Of a DNA stretch of 64,000 nt, positions 1-8,788 are shown one piece after another. This stretch comes from a bacterium. GTDB lineage: Bacteria > Actinomycetota > Thermoleophilia > Solirubrobacterales > Solirubrobacteraceae. Each line of letters starts with the position of its first letter. Position 1 is the first letter of the stretch. Made by a program: the position numbers and the translations under genes. The notes under the pieces are model-generated. The model did no database searches. It was not told the origin of the DNA and saw only the letters and a program-made list of their open reading frames with translations. The stretch covers positions 1 to 64,000 of the forward strand of contig JAJPKQ010000017.1 in assembly GCA_021323635.1 (NCBI GenBank), written 5' to 3'.

Positions 1-690
1 AAGGTCAGGAAGCTCCACGTTCTGATAGCCACCGGCGTGAACGGCACCGGTTACAGGGAGATCCTGGGGATGGAGATCTGCAGCGAGGAGTCCGGCGCCG
101 GCTGGCTCTTCTTCTTCAGGGGCCTCTGCGCGCGCGGGCTCTGCGGAGTTTCGCTCGTGACCTCCGACGCCCACCAGGGGCTCGTGGCCGCTATCGGCGC
201 GACCCTGCCCGGTGCCTCTCCGCAGCGCTGCCGGACCCATTACCTGCGGGATCTGCCCGCCAAGGTGCCGAAGTCGACTAAAGCCATGGGTGGCCACGCT
301 GGTGCGCACGATCTTTGACCAACCCGACGACAAGGAGGTGCACGCGCAGTTTGCTCGTGTCGTGGACGCACTGGAGGGCAAGCTGCCGCAGGCAGCGGCG
401 CACCTGGAGCAGGCGCGCGATGACCTGCTCGCCTTCACCGCCTAACACCTGAGAGATCTGGCGGCAGATCTGGTCAAACAACCTAAAGGAGTCTCTGAGC
501 CGGGAGATCCGCAGGCGCACCGATGTCGTGGGCACCTTCCCCGAGCACTCCTCGGCGACCGCACTGATCGGCGCGGTGCTTGCCGAGCAACACGAGGAGT
601 GGGTGAAGCAGCGGCGCTACATGGGTCAGGAGCTTCTCTTCAGAGTCGCTCCTGCCAAGGCCGGCCAGGATGAGAATGAGGGGGTGATGG
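1..690 (+). pseudogene. decayed IS256-family (mutator-type) transposase, 5' end outside window
   Basis: The readable pieces match the C-terminal half of IS256-type DDE transposases: a GVNGTGYREILGMEI-like segment near base 40, the SDAHQGL block carrying a catalytic Asp near base 160, the RCRTHYLRDL block near base 225, and REIRRRTDVVGTFPE with AVLAEQHEEW from base 500 to 610. The reading frame changes near base 280 (frame 1 to frame 2), ends at a TAA at 443-445, and resumes in a third frame from about 456. At least two frameshifts and one stop therefore destroy it. The beginning lies outside the window. This is a fossil insertion, not an active element; no intact terminal repeat or target duplication could be assigned. 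Confidence 0.85.
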
Positions 691-1066
691 CACCGATGGC
701 GGCGGTGGCGCAGGACTCAGCGGCGATCCTGCGGTGGCGGTGCATACACCACTTCGCTGGACGTGACCCTGAAAAGTGGTTTGATCACCACTATCGGCAA
801 CCTACCAATGGTGGAACACCGCTCTTGGCAGGCGGCTGACGCGCGTGTATACAGCCTGCTGGCGTGAGACAGCAGAGCACAAGCCGGGCTTCCGCCCCCA
901 AGTCGTCCTCCCGGCAGCGCGGAAGCCTGCTGTTTTCATGGCTTGTAGCCATCCCGAATGTCCCACGCCTCCTCCAGTGCGCGGGCCGAGCGTGGGGATG
1001 CGCTCGGCCCGCGCCAACTTCGAGAGCGAGCGCACGCCGGTGGTGAGAGCCGCCACCTCGGTTCGC
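691..1066. other. gene-poor stretch after the IS256 remnant
   Basis: No convincing gene is seen. The third frame of the transposase remnant stays open to 839 but loses family similarity after about 650, and the bases around 740-850 are probably the right end of the dead element followed by host flank. A frame continuous with the next gene is open from 845, but its N-terminal part has no recognisable composition or ribosome-binding site. Confidence 0.4.
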
Positions 1067-1432
1067 ATGGCGAGGGGAGCCACGGCGCCGGGCGGGCGGG
1101 AGCAGGGCAGCGGCTCCCGCCGCCCGGCGCCCGCCGCGCCAGGACACGCTCACGATCCCGCTTGCGGCGCTTGCAGTCTGCCGAGCACAGATGCGCGCGC
1201 TGCACAGCGCGCCGCGATCGCGGCACTGCTCCACGATCGCCACGAGCCACGCTGGTCATTCGCGGAGCTGCGTGCGGCGCTTGGCGGGATCGACCCCTGG
1301 ACCCTTGCGGCGGCGATCGAGCGCCTGCACCATGAGGGCGCGATCGAGTTTGCCCGCGGGCACATCCTTGCCTCGCGGGCGGTTAGGCTTCTGCACGAGC
1401 TTGGGCTGCTCGCGCTTGCGCAAAGCGCTTAG
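1067..1432 (+). CDS. small winged-helix-like hypothetical protein
   Basis: The last 75 or so codons encode a compact helical domain: AAIAALLHDR, then a WSFAELRAALG helix, then a recognition-like helix LAAAIERLHHEGAIEFARG and a C-terminal helix. This is the layout of the short winged-helix proteins common in actinobacterial genomes. The start is uncertain. The frame is open from 845, but ATG at 1067 gives a protein of 121 residues whose first 40 residues are low-complexity Gly/Arg/Ala; ATG at 998 is an alternative. The stop overlaps by 4 bases the convergent universal-stress-protein gene. The function is unknown; DNA binding is inferred only from the fold-like pattern. Confidence 0.5.
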   Translation: MARGATAPGGREQGSGSRRPAPAAPGHAHDPACGACSLPSTDARAAQRAAIAALLHDRHEPRWSFAELRAALGGIDPWTLAAAIERLHHEGAIEFARGHILASRAVRLLHELGLLALAQSA

Positions 1433-2013
1433 AGCACCTGGGTTCCGGTCGCCGGGGCGGCGATCCGCCGCATGTCTTCAGGCGCAGGACGCAGCACCAT
1501 GATCTCCGCGGGCACCTTCTCGAGCAGCCAGCGAATGTCATCGTCGCTCATCCCCACAGGCTGATCTGAGCCCTGACCTACCGAGACGATGATGCGGTCA
1601 AAGCGCTCCTCGGCAAGCAGGTTGCGCAGCGCGTCGCGCGCGGTGCGCCCGCGCGCCACGCGCGAGTCGACCTCGACGCCCTGCGCGAGCGCGCGCTGCT
1701 CGATCACCTCAAGCAGCGGCATGCCTTCGGCGCACTGCTTGGGGAGCGGCCCCTCAAGCGGCAGGTTCATCGGCACGCGCGCGAGAAAGGCGGGCATGAT
1801 GATCGCGTGCTCGGCCTTCGCCAGGCGGACCGCCGCCTCGAAGGCGCGGCGCGGGATGAAGCTGCCGGTGAACGGGATCAGGATGCGCCGCACCGGTGCG
1901 GGGCGCTCCTCGCCGCGCCCATGCGTCCTCAACAGGCGCGGCAGCAGCGCGCCGGCAAGCAGGCCGACGATCAGGGCGGCTGCGGCGATGCCCGCTGCTG
2001 CTGCACCGCTCAT
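1429..2013 (-). CDS. membrane-anchored universal stress protein (UspA domain)
   Basis: The 194-residue product starts with one hydrophobic segment (residues about 5-28, rich in Ala/Leu/Gly), then a basic stretch, then a UspA-type alpha/beta domain beginning RRILIPFTGS and ending with the KVPAEIMVLRP strand. The ATP-binding G-2x-G-9x-G motif is not clear, so nucleotide binding cannot be asserted. It is the last gene of the minus-strand kdp locus, 57 bases after the KdpD sensor gene, which itself carries a Usp-like domain. A role as a membrane-tethered partner in potassium or stress signalling is plausible but inferred. Tethering a Usp domain through an N-terminal membrane helix is uncommon. 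Confidence 0.8.
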   Translation of the reverse strand: MSGAAAAGIAAAALIVGLLAGALLPRLLRTHGRGEERPAPVRRILIPFTGSFIPRRAFEAAVRLAKAEHAIIMPAFLARVPMNLPLEGPLPKQCAEGMPLLEVIEQRALAQGVEVDSRVARGRTARDALRNLLAEERFDRIIVSVGQGSDQPVGMSDDDIRWLLEKVPAEIMVLRPAPEDMRRIAAPATGTQVL

Positions 2014-2070
2014 CGGATGCTGGGGCTCAGTCGTGTGTCAGGGTCATTCATCAGCGCTCGCCCGCCTTCT

Positions 2071-3219
2071 TCATATCCGATCCAGCCGCGCCACCTGGAT
2101 CTGGTCGGGGGAGCGACGCTGCGCGCGGTCGGCGACCATCCGCACATCAACCCCTGGCAGCAGCTCGAGCAGCCGCAGCGGCAGCGGCAGCCGCAGGCGG
2201 CTGAGACCGCGTGAGATCCTCGGCGCCCCAAGGAGGATGTATGTGATGTTGTGACGCCGGGCGAAGTCGGCGACAGCGGCGGGAAGGTCGTCTGACTCCT
2301 CGATGTAGAGGGTTGCTCCCAGCACCGCCGCAAGCTGGCGCAGGGCACCGAGCGCGCGACGCGACTCCTCGCTCTCGACCTCGCCGGGTCGCTTCACCCA
2401 CAGCAGCTCCAGCTCGGCGCCAAGGCGCTGCGCGGAGCGCCACGCCCGTCGCACCAAGCGCTGCGCGGAGGCACGCGGCTGAACCAGCGCGAGCACCCGA
2501 TCAGAGACCGCCTGGGGCGCCTCGGTGGCCAAGCTCTCCCCGCGCGCGGGAGGCGCCTCCGCCGTCAGGCGCTTGACCTCCACCTCCTCGGCGATCTGTC
2601 GCAGCGCGATCTCGCGCAGCATCGCCAGGTTCTCGACCCGGAAGAAGTTGTTGAGCGCGAGATCGATCCGCTCAGGCGGGTAGACCTTGCCGGCCCGCAG
2701 CCGTTCGAGCAGCACCTCAGGTGAGAGGTCGATCAGAACGACTTCGTCCGCCCGCGCAAGAAAGCTGTCGGGGATCGTCTCGCGCACGCGCACCCCGGAG
2801 AGTTCGGTGATGCGATCGTTGAGCGACTCCAGATGCTGCACATTGAGCGTCGAGAAGACGTCGATGCCTGCCTCAAGAACGTCCTCGACATCTTCATAGC
2901 GCTTGCCGTGCTCCACGCCGGGCACGTTCGTGTGCGCAAGCTCATCGATCAGGCAGAGCTCGGGGGCGCGCGCAAGGATCCCGGGCAGATCCATCTCCTC
3001 CACCTCCATCCCGCGGTAGGAGATCTTGCGTCGCGGCAGGATCGGCATGCCGCGGGCAAGGCGCTCGATGTCCGCCCGCCCGTGCGTCTCCAGCAGGCCG
3101 ATCACCATGTCGCGACCGGACTGGGCGGCGGCGTAGCCCTCCTGAAGCATTCGGTAGGTCTTGCCGACGCCGGCAGCCATGCCGAAGAAGATCTTGAGAT
3201 GCCCGCGCTTTGCGCTCAC
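2071..3219 (-). CDS. kdpD: KdpD N-terminal sensor protein without kinase domain
   Basis: The 382-residue protein carries the KdpD sensor domain (KRGHLKIFFG, Walker A GMAAGVGKT, then LLETHGR and the Walker B-like LIDELAHTNVPG) at residues about 5-215, followed by a Usp-like domain with an RLVRRAWRSAQRLGAEL helix. It stops there: the four membrane helices and histidine-kinase core of full KdpD (about 890 residues) are absent, and a separate kinase gene lies at the other end of the locus. GTG at 3219 is chosen because the domain begins at once; a TTG at 3276 would overlap the end of kdpB. Stand-alone KdpD sensor halves are known in some bacteria. It probably senses intracellular potassium, ATP or c-di-AMP and regulates the split kinase, by inference. 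Confidence 0.88.
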   Translation of the reverse strand: MSAKRGHLKIFFGMAAGVGKTYRMLQEGYAAAQSGRDMVIGLLETHGRADIERLARGMPILPRRKISYRGMEVEEMDLPGILARAPELCLIDELAHTNVPGVEHGKRYEDVEDVLEAGIDVFSTLNVQHLESLNDRITELSGVRVRETIPDSFLARADEVVLIDLSPEVLLERLRAGKVYPPERIDLALNNFFRVENLAMLREIALRQIAEEVEVKRLTAEAPPARGESLATEAPQAVSDRVLALVQPRASAQRLVRRAWRSAQRLGAELELLWVKRPGEVESEESRRALGALRQLAAVLGATLYIEESDDLPAAVADFARRHNITYILLGAPRISRGLSRLRLPLPLRLLELLPGVDVRMVADRAQRRSPDQIQVARLDRI

Positions 3220-3265
3220 GTGCGCATTCTCGCGGAGATCGCGCAAAGCCGTACCCCGGCTGCGA

Positions 3266-5326
3266 TCAGGCGCCAAGCACGTTGTGCACGAGCAGGTCGA
3301 TCAGCTTGATCCCGGCGAAGGGAGCGATGAGGCCGCCGAGCCCATAGATCAGCAAGTTGCGGCGCAGCAGCGCCCCGGCGCCGACAGGTCGGTAGCGGAC
3401 GCCGCGCAGCGCAAGCGGGATCAGCAGCGGGATGATCAGCGCATTGAAGACGATCGCCGAGATCACCGCTGAGCGCGGGTCCCCGAGGCCCATGATGTTC
3501 AGCGCGTGCAGCGGGCTCCTTTGATGCGGCCCGGTGGCCCACGCCGCCACGAAGATCGCGGGCAGGATCGCGAAGTACTTGGCCACGTCGTTGGCGATCG
3601 AGAAGGTGGTGAGCGCCCCGCGGGTGATCAGCAGCTGCTTGCCAACCTCGACGATCTCGATCAGCTTGGTGGGGTTGGAGTCAAGATCGACCATGTTCCC
3701 GGCCTCGCGCGCGGCCTGCGTGCCGGTGTTCATGGCCACTCCGACATCTGCCTGCGCAAGCGCCGGCGCGTCGTTGGTCCCGTCGCCGGTCATCGCGACC
3801 ATGTAGCCGGCGTGCTGCTGCTCGCGGATCAGCGCCAGCTTGCGCTCCGGCGTGGCTTCGGCCAGGTAGTCGTCGACGCCCGACTCCCCGGCGATCTTTG
3901 CGGCGGTAAGAGCGTTGTCGCCGGTCACCATCACCGTCCTGATGCCCATCGAGCGCAGGTGCTCGAAGCGCTGGCGCATGCCCTCCTTGATCGTGTCCTT
4001 GAGATGGATCACGCCGAGCACCTGGCTGTCGCGTGCAACCGCCAGCGGCGTGCCGCCCTCGCCGGCGCCGCGCTCCAGCTGAGCGTGCAGCTCCGGGGGC
4101 GGATGGCCGCCCTCCGCTTCGACAAAGGCGATCACAGCCTCCCCTGCCCCCTTGCGGATCTGGCTGCCGCCGACGTCCACGCCGCTCATGCGCGTCTGCG
4201 CGCTGAAGGGAACGAACTGGGCGTGCAGGTCGCTCATCTCGTGCTCGCGGATCCCGTAGCGCTTGGCCAGCACCACGATCGAGCGTCCCTCCGGCGTCTC
4301 GTCGGCAAGGGAGGCGAGCTGCGCGGCTTCCGCCAGGTCGGTCTCGCCCACTCCGGGCATCGGTATCAGCTCGGAGGCAAGCCTGTTGCCGACCGTGATC
4401 GTGCCGGTCTTGTCGAGCAGCAGGACGTCTACGTCGCCGGAGGCCTCGACGGCGCGCCCGGAGAGCGCAAGCACGTTGCGGCGCACGAGCCGATCCATGC
4501 CGGCGATGCCGATCGCCGATAACAGCGCGCCGATCGTCGTCGGTATCAGCGCGACCAGCAGCGAGATCAGGCTGGTGTCGGAGATCGAGCTGCCCGCAAA
4601 GAGCGCAAAGGGTCGCAGCGTGGCGACGACGACGACAAAGATCAGCGTCAGCGCCGCAAGCAGGATGCCAAGCGCGATTTCGTTTGGCGTCTTGCGCCGC
4701 TGTGCGCCCTCGACCAGAGCGATCATGCGGTCTAGGAAGGAGCGCCCCGGCTCCTGCGTTATCTCCACCACGAGGCGATCGGAGATGACCTTCGTGCCGC
4801 CCGTGACCGCTGAGCGGTCTCCGCCGGACTCGCGGATCACCGGGGCGGACTCGCCCGTGATCGCCGACTCATCGACGGATGCGATCCCCTCGATCACGGT
4901 CCCGTCACCTGGGATCAGCTCGCCGGCCTCCACGATCACGACGTCGCCGCGCTGAAGCTCGGAGGCGGGAACGCTCGATCCATCGCGCAGGCGCGCGAGC
5001 GTCTCCTTGCGCATCGCTCGCAGCGCCTGAGCCTGGGCGCGGCCGCGCCCCTCGGCGAAGGCCTCCGCGGCGTTGGCGAAGAGCACCGTCAGCCAAAGCC
5101 AGATCGAGATCGTCAGCGTGTACCACGCCGGGTCGCTGCCGCCGAGCGCGCTACCGCCGCCAACCTGGATCAGCCACGTGACGGTGGTGATGAGCGCGCC
5201 GATCTCGACCACGAACATGACCGGGTTGCGGATCTGGATGCGCGGGTCAAGCTTGCGCACGCTGTCGATCGCCGCGCGCAGCGCAAGCTCGCGCGAGAGG
5301 AGCGATCGAGCGCGCCGTTCGCTCAT
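3266..5326 (-). CDS. kdpB: potassium-transporting P-type ATPase subunit B
   Basis: The 686-residue ATPase subunit of the KdpFABC pump couples ATP hydrolysis to high-affinity K+ uptake. Visible hallmarks are the TGES actuator loop (SAITGES, about residue 155), the phosphorylated Asp in DKTGTIT, the hinge [17 protein letters not shown], and the family-specific [18 protein letters not shown] and [10 protein letters not shown] blocks near the C terminus. Membrane segments lie near residues 35-75, 215-270 and 575-680. The ATG overlaps the kdpC stop (ATGA), so translation is probably coupled. The gene order here is A-C-B instead of the usual A-B-C. The length is normal for the family. Confidence 0.97.
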   Translation of the reverse strand: MSERRARSLLSRELALRAAIDSVRKLDPRIQIRNPVMFVVEIGALITTVTWLIQVGGGSALGGSDPAWYTLTISIWLWLTVLFANAAEAFAEGRGRAQAQALRAMRKETLARLRDGSSVPASELQRGDVVIVEAGELIPGDGTVIEGIASVDESAITGESAPVIRESGGDRSAVTGGTKVISDRLVVEITQEPGRSFLDRMIALVEGAQRRKTPNEIALGILLAALTLIFVVVVATLRPFALFAGSSISDTSLISLLVALIPTTIGALLSAIGIAGMDRLVRRNVLALSGRAVEASGDVDVLLLDKTGTITVGNRLASELIPMPGVGETDLAEAAQLASLADETPEGRSIVVLAKRYGIREHEMSDLHAQFVPFSAQTRMSGVDVGGSQIRKGAGEAVIAFVEAEGGHPPPELHAQLERGAGEGGTPLAVARDSQVLGVIHLKDTIKEGMRQRFEHLRSMGIRTVMVTGDNALTAAKIAGESGVDDYLAEATPERKLALIREQQHAGYMVAMTGDGTNDAPALAQADVGVAMNTGTQAAREAGNMVDLDSNPTKLIEIVEVGKQLLITRGALTTFSIANDVAKYFAILPAIFVAAWATGPHQRSPLHALNIMGLGDPRSAVISAIVFNALIIPLLIPLALRGVRYRPVGAGALLRRNLLIYGLGGLIAPFAGIKLIDLLVHNVLGA

Positions 5327-6003
5327 CGGGCGCGCGCTCCACTCGCGCGTGTGCGACCGATGCGTTCGAGCGCAAGGTTCAGCTCAAGCACGTTGACGCT
5401 GGGGTTGCCGGCGAAGCCCAGAAACCGTGAGGAGGTGTGGCGGGCGACGAGTCTCAGCACCGCCGCGAGCGGCAGATGACGCAGGGCGGCAACGCGATGC
5501 GCCTGGATGTCGGCGTTGGCGATAGAGATTTCCGGGTCAAGCCCGGATGCGGATGCCGTCACCGCGTCAACGGGAATCTGCGCGATGCTGAGCGTCGGGT
5601 CGTATGGCCTGTTCAGCGCAAGGTATTCGCGGATGCGCCTGGCGTCTTCTGTCTCGGTCAGGATGCCGTTCGGGCCGAGGTTGGAGAAGGTGCTTGCCGC
5701 GCCGTTGTCGGGAAGCGGTTCTGTTGCCGAGGGCCTGCTCTGGAAGTAGAGCGGATCGGCGCGCAGCAGCACCCTGCCTGAGACCTCCGCGGGCCTGCCA
5801 TCCTTGCCGAGCACCGGCAGGGTGAAGGACTGGCCGATGATCGCCGATCCGACGAGCCTGCCGTGGAGCTTCACCTGCTGGCCGTTGGCGGCACCCGGAA
5901 AGGCGAGCTGGGAGATGCCCCAGATCACCAGTGGAAAGACCACGCCCAGCGCGAGCGTGAAGATGAGCAGCGCCAAGGCAGCGGTCTTGAGCTCGCGTCG
6001 CAT
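5323..6003 (-). CDS. kdpC: potassium-transporting ATPase subunit C
   Basis: The 226-residue KdpC stabilises the KdpFABC complex. It has one N-terminal membrane helix ([21 protein letters not shown]), then a periplasm-facing soluble domain with the family signatures [42 protein letters not shown] and the C-terminal NVLELNLAL. It starts 2 bases after kdpA ends and overlaps kdpB by 4 bases. Its position between kdpA and kdpB is atypical: in most operons kdpC follows kdpB. Confidence 0.96.
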   Translation of the reverse strand: MRRELKTAALALLIFTLALGVVFPLVIWGISQLAFPGAANGQQVKLHGRLVGSAIIGQSFTLPVLGKDGRPAEVSGRVLLRADPLYFQSRPSATEPLPDNGAASTFSNLGPNGILTETEDARRIREYLALNRPYDPTLSIAQIPVDAVTASASGLDPEISIANADIQAHRVAALRHLPLAAVLRLVARHTSSRFLGFAGNPSVNVLELNLALERIGRTRASGARAR

Positions 6004-6005
6004 GA

Positions 6006-7778
6006 TCAGTAGAGGTGCCCGGTGAGTCCTTGCACGATCGGCCCGAGCAGCAGCGCAGGGAAGAAGGTGAGCGCGCCGACGATCACGATCACCGCGGTCA
6101 GCAGCAGCGCAAAGGTCGGGTTGTCGGTGCGCATCGTCCCCAGGCCGGAGGGCGCCACGCGCTTGCCCGCAAGCGATCCCGCGACGGCAAGCACAAGCAG
6201 AATCGGCAGGTAGCGGGCTAGCAGCATGTCAAAGCCGCCGAGGATGTCGGCCATGACGATCCCGTGCGAGTGCAGGTTGCCTGCGAGGGGCTGAGCGAAG
6301 CCGCTGTAGCCGGCAAATGCCGACCCGTTGTTGTTGGCCTGCGAGAGGTAGGCATAGAAGGTCTCCGAGAAGGCCTGCGGGGTGCCCACGGCCGCCTTTG
6401 AGATCGACGTGCGCCCGGCTGCGCTCGCGGTTGCGGCGGCGCTGCAGAGCAGCGCGGCGAGCGGAGTGATCAGCACGCCGAGGCCGGCGAGCTTGATCTC
6501 GCGCGCCTCCAGCTTCTTTCCCAGCCACTCCGGTGTGCGCCCGACCATCAGCCCGCCGATGAAGACCGCAAGCAGGACGTAGAGGAGCAATGAGTAGAGG
6601 CCGGTGCCGACGCCGCCGAAGATGGTCTCAGAGGCCGATAGGTTGGCGAAGGGCACCGCGCCGCCGATGCCCGTATATGACTCCAGCGAGCTGTTGACGG
6701 CGCCGCATGAGGTGACTGTCGTGACCACGTCAAAGAGCGCCGACTCGGCGATGCCAAAGCGCTGCTCCTTGCCTTCCAGGTTGCCGCCCGAGCTGCCCGC
6801 GCGCGCGGCTGTGCGCAGCCCTGCCGCATGCTGAGCCGGAGAGCCTTCGGCCTCTGCGATGTAGGCCACAGCAGCGCCGGCAAGGAACAGCGTCATCACC
6901 ACGCCGAAGATCGCGTAGCCCTGACGGCGGTTGCCGCACATCCGCCCGTACATGAAGATCAGCGCCGCCGGGATGATCAGCACCAGCCACATCTCAACGA
7001 GGTTGGTGAAGGCGTTGGGGTTCTCGAAGGGATGCGCTGAGTTGACGTTGAAGAAGCCGCCGCCGTTTGTGCCGAGCATCTTGACCACCTCCTGCGATGC
7101 AACCGGGCCCATTGCGATCGTCTGCGAGAGCCCGGTGAGCGTTCGCACATGCAGATAGGAGGAGAAGCTCTCGATCACCCCCTGCGAGGCCAGCACGAGC
7201 GCGAAGACGACCGCCAGCGGCAGCATCACGTAGAGGATGGTGCGGACCAGATCCGACCAGAAGTTGCCGATGCTCTTGCCCGTGCGCCCGACGATGCCGC
7301 GGACGAGCGCAACCGCAACGGCTATGCCGACCGCCGCTGAGAGCCAGTTCTGCACCGCCAGGCCGGCCATCTGGCTGAAGTAGGACATCGTCGTCTCCCC
7401 GCTGTAGTACTGCCAGTTGGTGTTGGTCAGGAACGAGGAGGTGGTGTTGAAGGTGACATCCCACGGCGCCGAATGGAAGCCCATCGGGTTCAGCCCGGTG
7501 AAGTCCCACAGCGTCTGCGTGCGCAGGATCAGATAGAGCAGCAGCCACCCCAGCAGCGAGAAGAGGAGCAGCGAGCGCGCGTAGGCCTTCCAGTCCTGGC
7601 CGCGCTTGGGATCGACGCCGATGGCGCGGTAGAGCAGCGCCTCCGGCCGGCCCAGGATCGGCGTCAGCAAGACGCGCTCGCCGCTGTAGAGGCGCGCCAT
7701 ATAGCGACCGAGCGGCGCTGCTGTCCCGGTCAGCACCGCGGCAAAGATGAGGATCGTGAGCCAGCCCGTGAGCGTCAT
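6006..7778 (-). CDS. kdpA: potassium-transporting ATPase subunit A (channel-like)
   Basis: The 590-residue channel-like subunit holds the K+ selectivity filter. All four pore-loop regions are recognisable: SSFLTNTNWQYYSGE, the TNGGGFFNVNSAHPFENP block, TSCGAVNSS and NNNGSAFAGYSG. Ten or so membrane helices are visible along the chain. It is slightly longer than the roughly 557 residues of the E. coli protein, mainly in loops around residues 300-345. Thirty-six bases separate it from the upstream kdpF. It acts in the cytoplasmic membrane with KdpB, KdpC and KdpF under low potassium. Confidence 0.97.
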   Translation of the reverse strand: MTLTGWLTILIFAAVLTGTAAPLGRYMARLYSGERVLLTPILGRPEALLYRAIGVDPKRGQDWKAYARSLLLFSLLGWLLLYLILRTQTLWDFTGLNPMGFHSAPWDVTFNTTSSFLTNTNWQYYSGETTMSYFSQMAGLAVQNWLSAAVGIAVAVALVRGIVGRTGKSIGNFWSDLVRTILYVMLPLAVVFALVLASQGVIESFSSYLHVRTLTGLSQTIAMGPVASQEVVKMLGTNGGGFFNVNSAHPFENPNAFTNLVEMWLVLIIPAALIFMYGRMCGNRRQGYAIFGVVMTLFLAGAAVAYIAEAEGSPAQHAAGLRTAARAGSSGGNLEGKEQRFGIAESALFDVVTTVTSCGAVNSSLESYTGIGGAVPFANLSASETIFGGVGTGLYSLLLYVLLAVFIGGLMVGRTPEWLGKKLEAREIKLAGLGVLITPLAALLCSAAATASAAGRTSISKAAVGTPQAFSETFYAYLSQANNNGSAFAGYSGFAQPLAGNLHSHGIVMADILGGFDMLLARYLPILLVLAVAGSLAGKRVAPSGLGTMRTDNPTFALLLTAVIVIVGALTFFPALLLGPIVQGLTGHLY

Positions 7779-7814
7779 CGGCCGGCCCTCGCGCTCGCTC
7801 GCGGGCCTGGCAAG

Positions 7815-7904
7815 CTAGAGCCGCTCCCCGCGGACGAGCGCATAGAGGAGGTAGGCGCAGACGATCACGGAGACGACCAGGCCGAAGATGTCCGCGCCGC
7901 TCAT
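7815..7904 (-). CDS. kdpF: KdpF, small stabilising subunit of the Kdp pump
   Basis: A 29-codon gene encodes MSGADIFGLVVSVIVCAYL followed by LYALVRGERL: one membrane helix with a short basic C-terminal end, the standard KdpF plan (GL-V hydrophobic core, then Y-ALV-ER). It lies immediately before kdpA, where kdpF is expected. Its ATG overlaps the stop of another micro-ORF upstream (ATGA). KdpF is a lipid-like stabiliser of the KdpABC complex in E. coli. It is too short for routine gene calling. Confidence 0.9.
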   Translation of the reverse strand: MSGADIFGLVVSVIVCAYLLYALVRGERL

Positions 7905-7981
7905 ATGCGCTCGATCGCGTCGAGCGCAAGCAGCAGGAGCGCGAAGAAGCCGACGGCCGCCAGCGCTGAGAGGAAGTCCAT
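7901..7981 (-). CDS. 26-residue membrane micro-protein preceding kdpF
   Basis: ATG at 7981 opens a 26-codon frame: MDFLSALAAVGFFALLLLAL then DAIERI. It is a single predicted membrane helix with acidic and basic residues at its C-terminal end. Its TGA overlaps the kdpF ATG, a coupling arrangement typical of genuine genes. It is the first frame of the kdpFACB unit. I know no named family for it; it may be a second KdpF-like accessory helix or an upstream regulatory peptide. Support rests on coupling, hydrophobicity and position only. Confidence 0.55.
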   Translation of the reverse strand: MDFLSALAAVGFFALLLLALDAIERI

Positions 7982-8034
7982 GCGCGCAGTATTGTCACGG
8001 ATGCGTGTCGTCGGCGTGACGATTTCAGCGCCGA

Positions 8035-8056
8035 CCATAACGATTCCATTACGATT
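8035..8056 (-). promoter_or_regulatory. tandem 11-bp direct repeat upstream of kdp genes, candidate KdpE site
   Basis: Plus-strand ccataacgatt (8035-8045) is followed directly by ccattacgatt (8046-8056), differing at one base. The pair lies 54-75 bases upstream of the first micro-ORF, in the only spacer between the response-regulator gene and the kdp structural genes, and is markedly AT-richer than its surroundings. OmpR-family regulators such as KdpE bind tandem direct repeats about one helical turn apart, so this is the natural operator candidate. No convincing -10/-35 pair could be assigned. Confidence 0.5.
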
Positions 8057-8089
8057 GGATCGCGCGCGGCGGCTGCGCCGCAGCGACCG

Positions 8090-8788
8090 CTAGCAGCCGA
8101 AGCGGTAGCCGATGCCCGAGTCGGTGACGATGAAGCGAGAGCGATTTTCGGGGTCGAGCTTCGCGCGCAGGCGCGCGACGTGCGTTCGCAGCGGCTGGAT
8201 GTCGTCGACGTACTCCGGTCCCCAGACCTCGGCGAGGATGCTGCGGTGGGTGAGCAGCCGCCCGCGGTTGCTGACCAGCATGCGCAGCAGGTCGAACTCG
8301 ATCGGCGTCAGGTGCACTGCGCGGCCGTCGCAGCGAACGCTGTGCGCAGCAAGGTCGACCTCGAGGCCGTCGATCGCAACGCGCGAGCTGCCCTCATCGC
8401 CCCGCGCCCGGCGCAGGACAGCCTGCAGGCGCGCAACGAGCTCGCGGCTGCCGAAGGGCTTGGTGATGTAGTCATCGGCGCCAGCCTGCAGCGCGCGCAC
8501 CTTCTGCTCCTCCTCGCCGACCGCTGAGAGCAGGAGGATCGGCATCTGCGACCAGGTGCGCAGCCGCCTTGTCAGCTCGATACCGTCGCCATCGGGCAGC
8601 AGCAGGTCGATGATCGCCGCCTGCGGGGGGCGCACTGAGGCCCGGTCAAGAGCCTCCGCGGCGCTTGCCGCGCCGATGACCTCGCAGCCGGCCTCCCCCA
8701 GGATCACCTGCAGCGCCCGCAGGATCTGCCTCTCGTCGTCAACGACGAGCACGCGCGCGCCTTCGAGCGGGAAGCGGCCGCCGCTCAT
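8090..8788 (-). CDS. kdpE: OmpR-family response regulator, KdpE-like
   Basis: The 232-residue protein has a receiver domain (residues about 8-122: VLVVDDE acidic pocket, IIDLLLPDGDG with the phosphoacceptor Asp, LLLSAVGEE, and DDYITKPFG with the conserved Lys) and an OmpR/PhoB winged helix (LTPIEFDLLRMLVSNRGRLLT, then the DIQPLRTHVARLRAKLDPE recognition helix). Its ATG overlaps the kinase stop (ATGA), and the kdp genes follow after a 108-base spacer. Function as the activator of the kdp operon is inferred from position and family. Confidence 0.92.
   Translation of the reverse strand: MSGGRFPLEGARVLVVDDERQILRALQVILGEAGCEVIGAASAAEALDRASVRPPQAAIIDLLLPDGDGIELTRRLRTWSQMPILLLSAVGEEEQKVRALQAGADDYITKPFGSRELVARLQAVLRRARGDEGSSRVAIDGLEVDLAAHSVRCDGRAVHLTPIEFDLLRMLVSNRGRLLTHRSILAEVWGPEYVDDIQPLRTHVARLRAKLDPENRSRFIVTDSGIGYRFGC

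Noticed and set aside
2147-2443. Long open frames on the opposite strand and in shifted frames of the KdpD, KdpB and other genes
   Set aside because: GC-rich DNA keeps antisense frames open; these products are Arg/Ala/Pro-rich without family motifs and lie fully inside well-supported genes.
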